From contig NZ_FPAP01000007.1 of NCBI RefSeq assembly GCF_900116415.1, positions 1 to 64,000 of the forward strand: a stretch of DNA of 64,000 nucleotides. The letters are read 5' to 3'. How positions within the stretch are numbered: the stretch's first letter is position 1; each line of letters begins with the position of its first letter. Below the pieces are notes generated by a model. It was not told where the DNA came from. It saw only the letters and a program-made list of their open reading frames with translations, and ran no database searches. The stretch is from Chryseobacterium formosense (lineage in GTDB: Bacteria > Bacteroidota > Bacteroidia > Flavobacteriales > Weeksellaceae). The position numbers and the translations under genes are program-made. Shown here piece by piece: positions 25,908-34,795 of this stretch.

Positions 25908-28688
25908 TTAATGACCAACGGTTACCAATTCTTTAATCGATGGAACGAAAGTCGTTAAATCTATTCCCTCAACAGCTTCTTTGTATTCTTCAATGCTTGG
26001 AATTCTACCGATAATAGCCGATAAAACTACTACAGGAGTTGAAGCTAATAAAGATTCTCCTTTTTTACGTTCAGAATCTTCAACCACTCTTCCTTGGAAA
26101 AGACGGGTAGAAGTTGCCAAAACAGTATCTCCTTTCTCCGCTTTTTCCTGGTTACCCATACAAAGGTTACAACCTGGACGCTCAAGGTACATCATATTTT
26201 CATATTGCGTACGAGCTTCGCCTTTCGGAGCAGCATCATTGAACTCGAACCCTGAATATTTTTCTAATAATTCCCAATCGCCTTCAGCCTTCAATTCGTC
26301 AATAATGTTGTAAGTAGGAGCAGCTACAACCAATGGAGCCTGGAATTCTACTTTACCATTCTGCTTTTCGATATTTCTCAACATCTGAGAAACAATTTTA
26401 AGATCTCCTTTGTGAACCATACAAGAACCTACGAAACCAAGATCAACTTTTTTCTCACCACCGTAGAAAGTAAGATCTCTGATCGTATCGTGCGTATATC
26501 TTTTAGAAACGTCGTCGTTATTTACATCCGGGTCAGCAATCATTGGCTCAACGATGATGTCTAAGTCAACCACTACTTCTGCATAATATTTTGCATTTGC
26601 ATCCGGAGTCAAAGCTGGTTTGTCACCCGTTCTGATTTCCTCGATTCTTTTATTTGCTTTGTTGATTAGACCTTGAAGAACATGATTATGATTATCCATT
26701 CCTTTGTCGATCATAATCTGGATTCTGCTTTTCGCAATTTCCAGTGATTCAATCAAAGTATCGTCTTCAGAAATACAGATAGAAGCTTTAGCCTTCATTT
26801 CTGCAGTCCAGTCTGTAAATGTAAACGCTTGATCAGCAGGAAGTGTTCCGATGTGGACCTCGATAATTCTACCTTGGAAAACGTTTTCTCCATCAAATTG
26901 CTTCAACATCTGAGCCTGAGTTGCGTGAACCACATCACGGAAGTCCATGTGCTCTTTCATGTCTCCTTTGAAAATCACTTTCACAGATTCAGGAATCGGC
27001 ATTGAAGCTTCACCTGTTGCCAAAGCAAGAGCTACTGTTCCGGAGTCAGCTCCGAAAGCAACCCCTTTAGACATTCTTGTGTGAGAGTCACCTCCAATGA
27101 TGATTGCCCATTCGTCAACCGTAATATCATTAAGAACTTTGTGAATAACGTCTGTCATTGCGTGATATTCACCTTTCGGGTCACGAGCTGTGATCACTCC
27201 GAAATCATTCATAAATTTCATTAATTTAGGGATATTCGCCTGCGCTTTTTTATCCCAAACCGAAGCTGTATGGCAACCTGACTGATAAGCTCCGTCTACG
27301 ATTGGAGAAATCACGGTTGCAGCCATTGACTCCAATTCCTGAGCAGTCATCAAGCCTGTTGTATCCTGAGAACCAACAATGTTTACTTCTACACGAACGT
27401 CTGAACCTGCATGTAATAATTTACCTTCAGTAACACCTACTGCATTTCTGTTGAAGATTTTTTCAACCGCAGTCAAACCTTGTCCTTCGATAGAAATTTC
27501 TTTAGAAGGAGCGAAAACTGTCGGCGCTGTAATCCCTAAAGTTTTTGCCGCAAAAGTCTGGATTTTTTTACCGAAAACGATGGCATAAGAACCACCTGCT
27601 TTGATAAATTCTAATTTTTGAGGAGTAAATGATTTTGAAATGTCTTTCAGTTCAGTTTCTCCGTTGTATAATTTTTTTTCTTTGGTATTGATTGTCAGAA
27701 CAGTTCCTGTAGCAACAGAATATTTTTCTTCCAAAACAATATCACCATTTTCGTTACGAACAGGGTTTCCGTTTTCGTCAACTTTTTTCACCCAGTTTTG
27801 TAGGTCAATTCCGATACCTCCGGTTACATCAACTGTCGTTAAGAAAATTGGAGAAATACCGTTTGTTCCTGCTACAATCGGGGCAATGTTTACGAAAGGT
27901 ACATAAGGACTTGCCTGTTTTCCTGTCCAAAGTGCTACGTTGTTTACACCCGACATACGAGATGAACCAACACCCATTGTTCCTTTTTCTGCAATAAGCA
28001 TTACACTTGCATCAGGATGTTGAGCCTGTAAAGCTTTGATTTGTTCCTGAGCTTCAGGCGTAATCATACATTTCCCGTGAAGCTCTCTATCTGAACGGGA
28101 GTGCGCCTGATTTCCCGGAGACAATAAATCAGTAGAAATATCACCTTCACCAGCGATGAAAGTAACCACTTTGATTTCTTCCGCAACTTCCGGAAGTTTA
28201 GTGAAAAACTCTGCCTTTGCATAGCTTTCCAAAATATCTTTAGCGATAGCGTTACCCGCTTCGTAAGCTCCTTTCAAACGAGCTGTATCAGCATCATACA
28301 AATAAACTTGAGTTTTAAGAACTTCAGCAGCCTGTTTTGCAACAACTTCATCATTACTTAAAGCCAAATCAAGTAAAACTTCAATTGACGGACCTCCTTT
28401 CATGTGAGATAGAAGCTCAAAAGAAAAAGCCGGAGTGATTTCTTCAACCACAGATTCGCCAAGAATAATTTCTTTTAAAAATTTAGCCTTTACACCTGCA
28501 GCACTTGTTGTACCCGGTAAAGTATTGTAAATGAAAAATTTTAGAGAATCAGTTCTGTGCTCGTTAGCTGTGTCTTTAATCTGCTCAATAATTGCGCTTA
28601 GCAATTCTGCACCGTCGATTGGTTTTGGGTGAAGACCCTGTGTTTTTCTTTCCTCGATTTCTTGGATGTAATCCTGATAAATATTCAT
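25908..28688 (-). CDS. acnB: Bifunctional aconitate hydratase 2 / 2-methylisocitrate dehydratase
   Basis: The protein has 926 residues from the ATG at 28688 (MNIYQDYIQEIEERKTQG), preferred to an upstream in-frame start because this N-terminus is the usual one for AcnB. An N-terminal HEAT-like helical domain is followed by the swivel domain (GVGSSRMSGVNNVALWTGK) and the catalytic domains with GGDSHTRMSKGVAFGADSG, FVGSCMVHKGDLK and RPGCNLCMGNQ (cluster Cys). It makes isocitrate from citrate and can act on 2-methylcitrate products. Its presence beside an AcnA-type enzyme suggests division of labour, for example under oxidative stress. Confidence 0.96.
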   Translation of the reverse strand: MNIYQDYIQEIEERKTQGLHPKPIDGAELLSAIIEQIKDTANEHRTDSLKFFIYNTLPGTTSAAGVKAKFLKEIILGESVVEEITPAFSFELLSHMKGGPSIEVLLDLALSNDEVVAKQAAEVLKTQVYLYDADTARLKGAYEAGNAIAKDILESYAKAEFFTKLPEVAEEIKVVTFIAGEGDISTDLLSPGNQAHSRSDRELHGKCMITPEAQEQIKALQAQHPDASVMLIAEKGTMGVGSSRMSGVNNVALWTGKQASPYVPFVNIAPIVAGTNGISPIFLTTVDVTGGIGIDLQNWVKKVDENGNPVRNENGDIVLEEKYSVATGTVLTINTKEKKLYNGETELKDISKSFTPQKLEFIKAGGSYAIVFGKKIQTFAAKTLGITAPTVFAPSKEISIEGQGLTAVEKIFNRNAVGVTEGKLLHAGSDVRVEVNIVGSQDTTGLMTAQELESMAATVISPIVDGAYQSGCHTASVWDKKAQANIPKLMKFMNDFGVITARDPKGEYHAMTDVIHKVLNDITVDEWAIIIGGDSHTRMSKGVAFGADSGTVALALATGEASMPIPESVKVIFKGDMKEHMDFRDVVHATQAQMLKQFDGENVFQGRIIEVHIGTLPADQAFTFTDWTAEMKAKASICISEDDTLIESLEIAKSRIQIMIDKGMDNHNHVLQGLINKANKRIEEIRTGDKPALTPDANAKYYAEVVVDLDIIVEPMIADPDVNNDDVSKRYTHDTIRDLTFYGGEKKVDLGFVGSCMVHKGDLKIVSQMLRNIEKQNGKVEFQAPLVVAAPTYNIIDELKAEGDWELLEKYSGFEFNDAAPKGEARTQYENMMYLERPGCNLCMGNQEKAEKGDTVLATSTRLFQGRVVEDSERKKGESLLASTPVVVLSAIIGRIPSIEEYKEAVEGIDLTTFVPSIKELVTVGH

Positions 28689-29002
28689 AATGATAGAAGT
28701 CTTTTCAAATTTAAATAGACCATAGAACAATGTCGTGTTTAATCCTTGCGGTATTTGTAGCGAATGAGCTATAATCTGTAAATTTTAAGTGTTGTTTGAT
28801 TTTGTTTTTAAACCTATTAAAGATGGCGGTTCCTATAACTGTAATGTCAAAAATCAATTCTTTAAAATGTTTTTCTATATCAAACACTTAAAAATGTTCC
28901 CAAAAATACGGAATTTTAATTTTTTTTTTGGTTTAAATTATTTAGATTCTATATAAATATCAATTTTATATTTTCTATTTTTGACACAAAATACATTGAG
29001 TG

Positions 29003-29770
29003 ATGATTTTAGGAAAACTGAAACTTGGATTTTTTATAACATTAGCTGTTTTTGCTTCTGCTCAGTCTAAGTATTTGAAAGGTAAAGGTTTAGCTAAATC
29101 GAAAACTGCTGTTTCTTCAAAGGTTTCAAAAAAATCGGGATCTGATTTACCGGTTGTTAATGAAAATATACCATTGCTGATTCCGCAAAAAAAGAACGGA
29201 AAATCTGGTTTTGTTAATCAGAAGAGCCGATTTGTGATTCAGCCGGAATATGATTTGGTGATGTTTTTTGGTGAAGACTGTAATCTTCTGAACTCTCCGA
29301 ATGAGAAAATCAGAAAGTTCGGAACTAATGATTTTGCAACTGTTGAGAAAAACGGAATTACTTTCAGGATCAATAAATCCGGAAAAAGGGTCTATCAGTA
29401 TAAAAATGATGATTTGGGAAAGTGTAATCTTACGTTGCAGAAAGCATTATTCCATGCCTATATTCTTCACGGAAAATATGGGATTATTGAAGATTCAAAG
29501 TTTAAAAATCCTTCAGACCGCAGCCAGTTTGCAATTTATCCTGATTATCAGTATCTCTATATTATGGAGGGAGATGATGTTGCCAATCCTATGATTGTTG
29601 CCACTTATAATGATAAATTTGGAGTGATTGATGTCAATAATAAAATTGTAATTCCTTTTGAATATTCAGATATAAAAAGAAATTACAGCTGGAAATTGGG
29701 GAAAATGTTTGAAGTAACCAAAGACGATAAAAATTATTATTATATCGATTCCGACAACCGTTCGTATTAG
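29003..29770 (+). CDS. Secreted WG-repeat protein
   Basis: The protein has 255 residues from the ATG at 29003 (a GTG lies directly before it), with a signal peptide-like MILGKLKLGFFITLAVFASA. WG/KWG-type repeats are visible: LIPQKKNGKSGFVNQKSRFV, HGKYGIIEDSKF, NDKFGVIDVNNKIVIPFEYS. Such repeats form beta structures in surface or secreted proteins of unknown role. It stands alone, divergent from acnB, with TATTTTTG at 28976-28983 as a likely -7 element. Confidence 0.75.
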   Translation: MILGKLKLGFFITLAVFASAQSKYLKGKGLAKSKTAVSSKVSKKSGSDLPVVNENIPLLIPQKKNGKSGFVNQKSRFVIQPEYDLVMFFGEDCNLLNSPNEKIRKFGTNDFATVEKNGITFRINKSGKRVYQYKNDDLGKCNLTLQKALFHAYILHGKYGIIEDSKFKNPSDRSQFAIYPDYQYLYIMEGDDVANPMIVATYNDKFGVIDVNNKIVIPFEYSDIKRNYSWKLGKMFEVTKDDKNYYYIDSDNRSY

Positions 29771-29803
29771 ATTTAAATAAAAATTTAGGCAAAAATATTT
29801 TCG

Positions 29804-29836
29804 TTGATCTAGGTTTAAATATTTTTTGTAATTTTG
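29804..29836 (+). promoter_or_regulatory. Promoter of the TPP-controlled receptor gene
   Basis: TTG at 29804-29806 and TAATTTTG at 29829-29836 are separated by 22 bases. The expected transcription start, near 29843, coincides with the first base of the riboswitch stem. Confidence 0.6.
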
Positions 29837-29842
29837 CCGCTG

Positions 29843-29920
29843 AAATTAAAGGGGTGCCCCAATCGGAGCTGAGATTATACCCAATGAACCTGGAACAGGT
29901 AATGCTGTTTAGGGAAATTT
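29843..29920 (+). promoter_or_regulatory. TPP riboswitch (THI element)
   Basis: The conserved THI-box segments are present in order: GGGGTGCC, GCTGAGATTATACCC, GAACCTGGAACAGGTAATGC and AGGGAAA. The outer stem P1 can form from AAATT (29843-29847) and AATTT (29916-29920). It precedes a TonB-dependent receptor gene, so thiamin pyrophosphate should reduce expression of an uptake system for thiamin or a precursor. Confidence 0.95.
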
Positions 29921-29923
29921 GAA

Positions 29924-30010
29924 AATGAGCAATGAATAATAAGCAATTAGTAATACAATAAATTACTTATTACCAATCACTCATTACTTATATCATAATC
30001 GCCCCTTTTA
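29924..30010 (+). promoter_or_regulatory. Long imperfect hairpin and C-rich segment between riboswitch and receptor
   Basis: Arms at 29924-29948 and 29961-29985, each 25 bases, pair with a few mismatches. Further on, CCCCTTTT at 30003-30010 can pair with AAAGGGG at the 5' side of the aptamer (29848-29854). These may form the expression platform; the arms could also be a dispersed repeat. Inference from base pairing only. Confidence 0.45.
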
Positions 30011-30038
30011 TTCCATTAAATTTTTAAAATTTATAAGA

Positions 30039-32141
30039 ATGAAAGGATTATTTTTTTTAGGACTTACCGCAAGTTCGCTGAGTTTTGCACAAACTCACAA
30101 TTCCGATTCTCTGAAAGCCAGAGATATTGAAGCTGTAAACTTCACCAAAAGACTTCCTGTCGCAAAAGAAATCATCAATGTTCAAAAAGATGTCGACAGT
30201 AGAAATCTCGGACAGGATTTACCGATTCTTCTGAAAAATCAAACCTCAATTATTTCAACTTCCGATGCCGGAAACGGAGTAGGCTACACCGGTTTTAGAA
30301 TTCGTGGAGTTGCCGGAAGGGGAATTAATGTCATGATGAACGGTGTTCCGTTCAATGATTCCGAAAGCCAGGGAACTTTTTTTGTGAATGTTCCGGATTT
30401 AACGAGCTCTGCGTCGCAAATAGTTATTCAAAGAGGAGTTGGAACTTCCAACAACGGTGTTTCTGCCTTCGGAGCGAGCATCAATGTGATTTCAAAAGAA
30501 CCGGAAGACAAGTTTTATTTTAAAACAGATGACAGTTACGGTTCATTCAATACCTACAAATACTCTGCAGAAATAGGTTCCGGAAAATTCTGGAAAGACC
30601 GTATTTCTGTGATGGGAAGATATACCAATATTCATTCTGACGGATATATTGATAGAGCTGCTTCGGATTTGAATTCTTACAACTTCACTGCTTTATTTGA
30701 AGAAGGAAAAACAAAACTTCGCCTGATGGCTTTTGGCGGAAAAGAAAAAACATACCAAGCTTGGAATGGCGTAGACAGACAAACCTGGGAAACCAACCCA
30801 AGAACCAATTTGTCAGGAGCAATTTATGATGCAAACTGGGAAAATGTAGTTGATTTTTATGATAACGAAACGGATAATTACAGGCAAAATCACTATCAAT
30901 TACTTTGGGAGCAAGGTTTAAACGAAAAGTGGAATCTTGAAACAACGCTTCATTACACAAAAGGAAGAGGCTATTATGAAAACTACAAACAGGGTGATCC
31001 TTATGCAAGATATAATTTGCCTGATTTTAACGGAAATGAATATTCAGATTTTATCAGAAAAAAATGGCTGAATAATGATTTTTATGGGATCGTTTCTACG
31101 TTATATGGGAAATTCAACAATCTGGATCTGAATTTTGGAGTTGTTGGAAACCAATATTACGGAAGACATTATGGAAACGTGAAAGATGTTTTCTTTGCTG
31201 AAATTCCGCAACATGAGTATTACCGAAATCGTTCGGTGAAGAATGAAGTTGCAGGTTTTGCAAAAGCTTTGGTGAAAGTAAATGATTTTGAATTCTTCGG
31301 AGATTTGCAATTGAGAAATATCGATTATGACACCAAAATTTTAATGGAAGGTGATGGTGAAGGTGCAGATCTGAAAAAGAACTGGCTGTTCTTCAATCCG
31401 AAGGCGGGAATCAATTATAGATTAGGAAACGGAAAAGTATTTGTTTCTTATGCTCATGCGCAAAGAGAGCCGAACAGAGATGATTTAATTTCCGATAATG
31501 ATGTTAAAGCAGAGAAACTGCACGATTTCGAAGCGGGTATTGAAAAACAGTTTGGTCCGGTTGCTTTTACCGCAAACCTTTATTATATGTATTATCTGAA
31601 TCAGTTGGTTTTAAACGGACAGATCAGTAACATCGGAGAATTTATCAGAACCAATTCCGGGAAAAGTTATCGAAGAGGAATTGAGGTGGGCGCTTTGGCG
31701 AAACTTTCAAAACAATGGGAAGTTTCCGGAAATGTAAGTTTAAGCCAGAACAGAAATCAGGATTTCAGAATTGAAAATGAAAAAGGAACAACAAACCTTG
31801 GAAATACAGAAATCTCTTTTTCACCTAATGTTATTGCCAATTTAAGTTTGAAATTTAATCCGACGAAAAATTTCCAGTTCTCTTTGATGAATCAGTATGT
31901 AGGAAAACAGTATCTGGATAATACGGAAACTGCCGATTTACAGCTGAAGGATTATCTTCTTACAGATTTTAATGCACAATATCAGTTTAAAATTTCGAAA
32001 CACGATGTTGCTTTGAAGCTTTTGGTAAATAATATTTTCGATCAGAAATATGTGAATAACGGTTATGTTTACAACGGTCCGATTTATTTTGCTCAGGCAG
32101 GAACCAATTTTATGTTCGGAATCAGCTGGAAGATTCAGTAA
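30039..32141 (+). CDS. TonB-dependent receptor, probable thiamin uptake
   Basis: The 700-residue protein has a signal peptide (MKGLFFLGLTASSLSFAQ), a plug domain (QDLPILLKNQTSIISTSDAG, GRGINVMMNGVPFNDSE, SQIVIQRGVGTSNNGVSAFG) and a C-terminal barrel ending AGTNFMFGISWKIQ with a terminal aromatic-type strand. There is no CarboxypepD_reg domain. The TPP riboswitch in its leader is the strongest clue to substrate: thiamin or a related compound, as known for TPP-controlled outer-membrane receptors in Bacteroides. No inner-membrane transporter such as PnuT follows here, so that partner must be elsewhere. Confidence 0.88.
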   Translation: MKGLFFLGLTASSLSFAQTHNSDSLKARDIEAVNFTKRLPVAKEIINVQKDVDSRNLGQDLPILLKNQTSIISTSDAGNGVGYTGFRIRGVAGRGINVMMNGVPFNDSESQGTFFVNVPDLTSSASQIVIQRGVGTSNNGVSAFGASINVISKEPEDKFYFKTDDSYGSFNTYKYSAEIGSGKFWKDRISVMGRYTNIHSDGYIDRAASDLNSYNFTALFEEGKTKLRLMAFGGKEKTYQAWNGVDRQTWETNPRTNLSGAIYDANWENVVDFYDNETDNYRQNHYQLLWEQGLNEKWNLETTLHYTKGRGYYENYKQGDPYARYNLPDFNGNEYSDFIRKKWLNNDFYGIVSTLYGKFNNLDLNFGVVGNQYYGRHYGNVKDVFFAEIPQHEYYRNRSVKNEVAGFAKALVKVNDFEFFGDLQLRNIDYDTKILMEGDGEGADLKKNWLFFNPKAGINYRLGNGKVFVSYAHAQREPNRDDLISDNDVKAEKLHDFEAGIEKQFGPVAFTANLYYMYYLNQLVLNGQISNIGEFIRTNSGKSYRRGIEVGALAKLSKQWEVSGNVSLSQNRNQDFRIENEKGTTNLGNTEISFSPNVIANLSLKFNPTKNFQFSLMNQYVGKQYLDNTETADLQLKDYLLTDFNAQYQFKISKHDVALKLLVNNIFDQKYVNNGYVYNGPIYFAQAGTNFMFGISWKIQ

Positions 32142-32201
32142 TATAATAAGACACCATTTTACATTTTATATAGTAGTTAGATTTTCTAATTAAATTTTTT
32201 T

Positions 32202-32225
32202 AAGACTGTTTCGGCAGTCTTTTTT
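32202..32225 (+). terminator. Terminator after the receptor gene
   Basis: The stem AAGACTG / CAGTCTT has a TTTCGG loop and is followed by a T-run. Confidence 0.8.
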
Positions 32226-32250
32226 ATTAGATTTAAATTTAAAATTAAAT

Positions 32251-32286
32251 AAAAATCTGTGTAAATCAGTGTAATCTGTGGGAGAC
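32251..32286. repeat. Dispersed AATCTGTG repeat, short copy
   Basis: AAAAATCTGTGTAAATCAG then TGTAATCTGTGGGAGA is closely similar to the segments at 48640-48720, 54790-54868 and 63215-63250. Intergenic and not coding. Confidence 0.65.
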
Positions 32287-32376
32287 TAAACAACAATATT
32301 CATTTATGATTTTAACATTTTAAACTCAAAATAAATCTCTCAAAAAGTCACGAAAAAGTCATAAATTTGCGGTCAA

Positions 32377-33150
32377 ATGAATATTTCAGCTTACATTTTA
32401 GAATATCTGAAGCAATTCGGAACAGTTGTAGTTCCGCAGTTTGGTGTTTTCTCACTCGAAAATTCCAAGGCAGTTATCAATTCTGAAAACGGAAGTATTC
32501 TTCCGCCTTCAAGCAAAATTGCTTTTCATTCAGATTATCAGGTTACGTCGGATGATCTGGTCAATTTTATCAGTACTCAGAAAAGTGTGTCTAAAAATTC
32601 TGCTGAAAGCGAACTTCAGGTTCAGACCGATTTCTGGAAGAAAAAGCTTCAGGCAGATCAGGTTTTAGAAATTAATAACCTCGGAACGATTTATATTGAA
32701 GACGGTCATTTGACATTCAAAGGAAACCGTTTGGAATCCGATCATCCGGATTTTTATGGTTTGGAAGAAATTCGCTTTTCGGATATTAAAAATAATGAAA
32801 GTACGATTCCGACGGTTGACAGAGAAAAAGATTACAAATTCAACAAATCTATTTTGTGGATTTTTCTTTTCATCATTCCTGTTTTGGGAATTTTATATTT
32901 CGGTTATACACAACAAGAGTTGATTTTCGGTAAGAAATCATTCGACAGTGTTTCTGTGCAAACCACCACAAAAAGAATTGAAAAACCCGTTCCTGTAAAA
33001 ATAGATTCTGCTCAGATGAAAATTGCAGATTCTATTAAGCAGATTCAATTGAAAAAAGATTCTTTAATTCAGGATTCTATTAAAAAAACAGCCGTGAAAT
33101 CTGTGAAAGTTCCGGCAACTCAAAAATCAAAACCTCAATGGCAAAAATAA
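32377..33150 (+). CDS. HU-CCDC81-like domain protein with one membrane helix
   Basis: The 257-residue protein begins MNISAYILEYLKQFGTVVVP, with GVFSLENSKAVINSENGSILPP and later NNLGTIYIEDGHLTFKG, matching the paired bacterial HU-CCDC81 domains of Bacteroidota. A membrane helix (ILWIFLFIIPVLGILYFGY) follows, then a Lys/Ser/Val-rich tail. Relatives often end in a SPOR peptidoglycan-binding domain, which I do not see here, so the tail may be shortened. The last 13 bases overlap the thioesterase gene. A link of DNA-binding-like domains to the envelope is known only by family. Confidence 0.75.
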   Translation: MNISAYILEYLKQFGTVVVPQFGVFSLENSKAVINSENGSILPPSSKIAFHSDYQVTSDDLVNFISTQKSVSKNSAESELQVQTDFWKKKLQADQVLEINNLGTIYIEDGHLTFKGNRLESDHPDFYGLEEIRFSDIKNNESTIPTVDREKDYKFNKSILWIFLFIIPVLGILYFGYTQQELIFGKKSFDSVSVQTTTKRIEKPVPVKIDSAQMKIADSIKQIQLKKDSLIQDSIKKTAVKSVKVPATQKSKPQWQK

Positions 33151-33665
33151 AAAAAGCGTCAGAATCGCTTACAGTGATGACGAATATCGTTCTTCCGAAT
33201 GATACCAATCAACTTAGAAACCTTTTCGGTGGAGAATTGTTGGCAAGGATGGACAGATGTGCATCAATCTCAGCAACGAGACACTGCGAGAGAAGAGTAG
33301 TAACAGCTTCTGTGAATCACGTTTCTTTCGATCATCCGATTCCTGAAGGCGGAATTGTAGTAATGGAATCTAAAGTTTCCCGTGCTTTTTCAACTTCAAT
33401 GGAGATTTATGTGGATGTTTGGTTGGATGATCCGATTAATCATAAAAAAATCCAGACCAATAAAGGAATCTATACTTTTGTAGCGGTGGACGAATTCAAC
33501 AGACCGATTCCGATTCCTGATATGGAGCCGGAAACAGATCTTGAAAAAGAAAGATTTGCTGCAGCCTTACGAAGAAAAGAATTATCTCTGATTCTTTCAG
33601 GAAGAATGAAGCCTACAGATTCTGTGGAACTGAAAAAATTGTTTGCAGGAGATATTGAACAATAA
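33138..33665 (+). CDS. Acyl-CoA thioesterase (hotdog fold)
   Basis: The 175-residue protein carries NIVLPNDTNQLRNLFGGELL, ARMDRCASISATRHC and VTASVNHVSFDHPI, typical of YciA/BFIT-type hotdog thioesterases. Its Asn/Asp of the NLFGGELLARMD segment contribute to catalysis. It hydrolyses acyl-CoA thioesters in the cytoplasm. Its start lies inside the preceding gene, and a terminator follows. Confidence 0.92.
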   Translation: MAKIKKASESLTVMTNIVLPNDTNQLRNLFGGELLARMDRCASISATRHCERRVVTASVNHVSFDHPIPEGGIVVMESKVSRAFSTSMEIYVDVWLDDPINHKKIQTNKGIYTFVAVDEFNRPIPIPDMEPETDLEKERFAAALRRKELSLILSGRMKPTDSVELKKLFAGDIEQ

Positions 33666-33670
33666 TTGAC

Positions 33671-33699
33671 AACGGAAGAATTTTTTTCTTCCGTTTATT
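33671..33699 (+). terminator. Terminator after the thioesterase gene
   Basis: The stem AACGGAAGAA / TTCTTCCGTT has a T-rich loop and TTATTTTT after it. Confidence 0.75.
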
Positions 33700-33719
33700 T
33701 TTAAATGTAAGTTACAAAA

Positions 33720-34676
33720 ATGAGAATCTTATTATTAGATAAAAACCATCCTCTTATCACCGATCAGCTTTTAGACAAAAACTTTATTCTGGAAGAAGAC
33801 TTCACGTCTTCTTATGATGAGGTTTGTGCTAAAATTCAAAATTATGATGGGGTAATTATTCGCAGCAGAATTCCTTTAGATAAAAATTTCCTTGAACATG
33901 GAGAAAATCTGAAATTCATCGCAAGAGTAGGAGCCGGAATGGAAAATATAGATATTCCTGTCGCTGAAAAACTTGGAATTCAATTGATTAATTCTCCTGA
34001 AGGAAACCGTGATTCTGTGGCTGAACACGTTATCGGAATGCTTTTAATTTTAATGAACCGGCTTTTCATTGCTTCTCAGGAAGTAAAAAACGGAATTTGG
34101 CTTCGTGAAGAAAATCGTGGCGACGAATTATTAGGAAAAACGGTAGGATTAATTGGCTATGGAAATATGGGAAAAGCCACCGCAAAAAGACTTTCGGGTT
34201 TTGGTTGTAGGGTAATTTTTTATGATATTCTTCCCAATCTTTCCGATGAATTTGCGACTCAGGTTTCTTTAGAAGAATTAAAAGAAAAAGCTGAAGTTTT
34301 AAGTTTACACATTCCTTTGACGGAGGAAACTCACTATTTAATTGACGAAAATTTCATCTCAGAGATGAAAAATGATTTCTATTTCGTCAATACAGCAAGA
34401 GGTAAAAATATTGAAACGAAATATTTAGTTGAAGCTTTGAAATCAGGAAAAGTAAAAGGAGCTTGTTTGGATGTTTTAGAATATGAAAAGTCATCATTCG
34501 AAAATCTTGACACTTCGACTTCGCTCAGTACAAGAGAAAATGAAGATCTGCAATATCTTTTAAACTCAGAAAAAGCAATAGTAACGCCTCATATCGCAGG
34601 GTGGACTCATCAGAGCAAAGAAAAACTGGCGCAGGTAATTGTAGATAAAATTGTAGCTGCTTTTTGTTATGATTAG
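33720..34676 (+). CDS. D-2-hydroxyacid dehydrogenase (phosphoglycerate dehydrogenase-like)
   Basis: The 318-residue protein has the N-terminal substrate-binding part with GVIIRSRIPLDK, then the NAD-binding GLIGYGNMGKATAKRL with D in IFYDILPN. The catalytic residues are in VNTARGKNIE (Arg) and VTPHIAGWTHQ (His). It oxidises or reduces a 2-hydroxyacid with NAD; phosphoglycerate is one candidate. Near residue 265 a segment encoded by a dispersed repeat (LDTSTSLSTREN) interrupts the family pattern and may be an inserted loop. Confidence 0.88.
   Translation: MRILLLDKNHPLITDQLLDKNFILEEDFTSSYDEVCAKIQNYDGVIIRSRIPLDKNFLEHGENLKFIARVGAGMENIDIPVAEKLGIQLINSPEGNRDSVAEHVIGMLLILMNRLFIASQEVKNGIWLREENRGDELLGKTVGLIGYGNMGKATAKRLSGFGCRVIFYDILPNLSDEFATQVSLEELKEKAEVLSLHIPLTEETHYLIDENFISEMKNDFYFVNTARGKNIETKYLVEALKSGKVKGACLDVLEYEKSSFENLDTSTSLSTRENEDLQYLLNSEKAIVTPHIAGWTHQSKEKLAQVIVDKIVAAFCYD
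34509..34538. repeat. Intergenic-type repeat within the dehydrogenase gene
   Basis: The segment CACTTCGACTTCGCTCAGT looks like sequences found between genes in related genomes (recalled, not searched) rather than like this gene. It is in frame, encoding DTSTSLSTREN, and sits in a loop before the conserved C-terminal TPHIAGW motif. Confidence 0.45.
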
Positions 34677-34795
34677 GAGGTTAAGAAAATTACTCATTTA
34701 GGGTGTGAAATTTTATGTTAAATAATTCATAATTGATAATTGCCTTTTCATTTTTGAACTGAGTTTTATTAAATTGCCACTCATTTTTTGAACGC

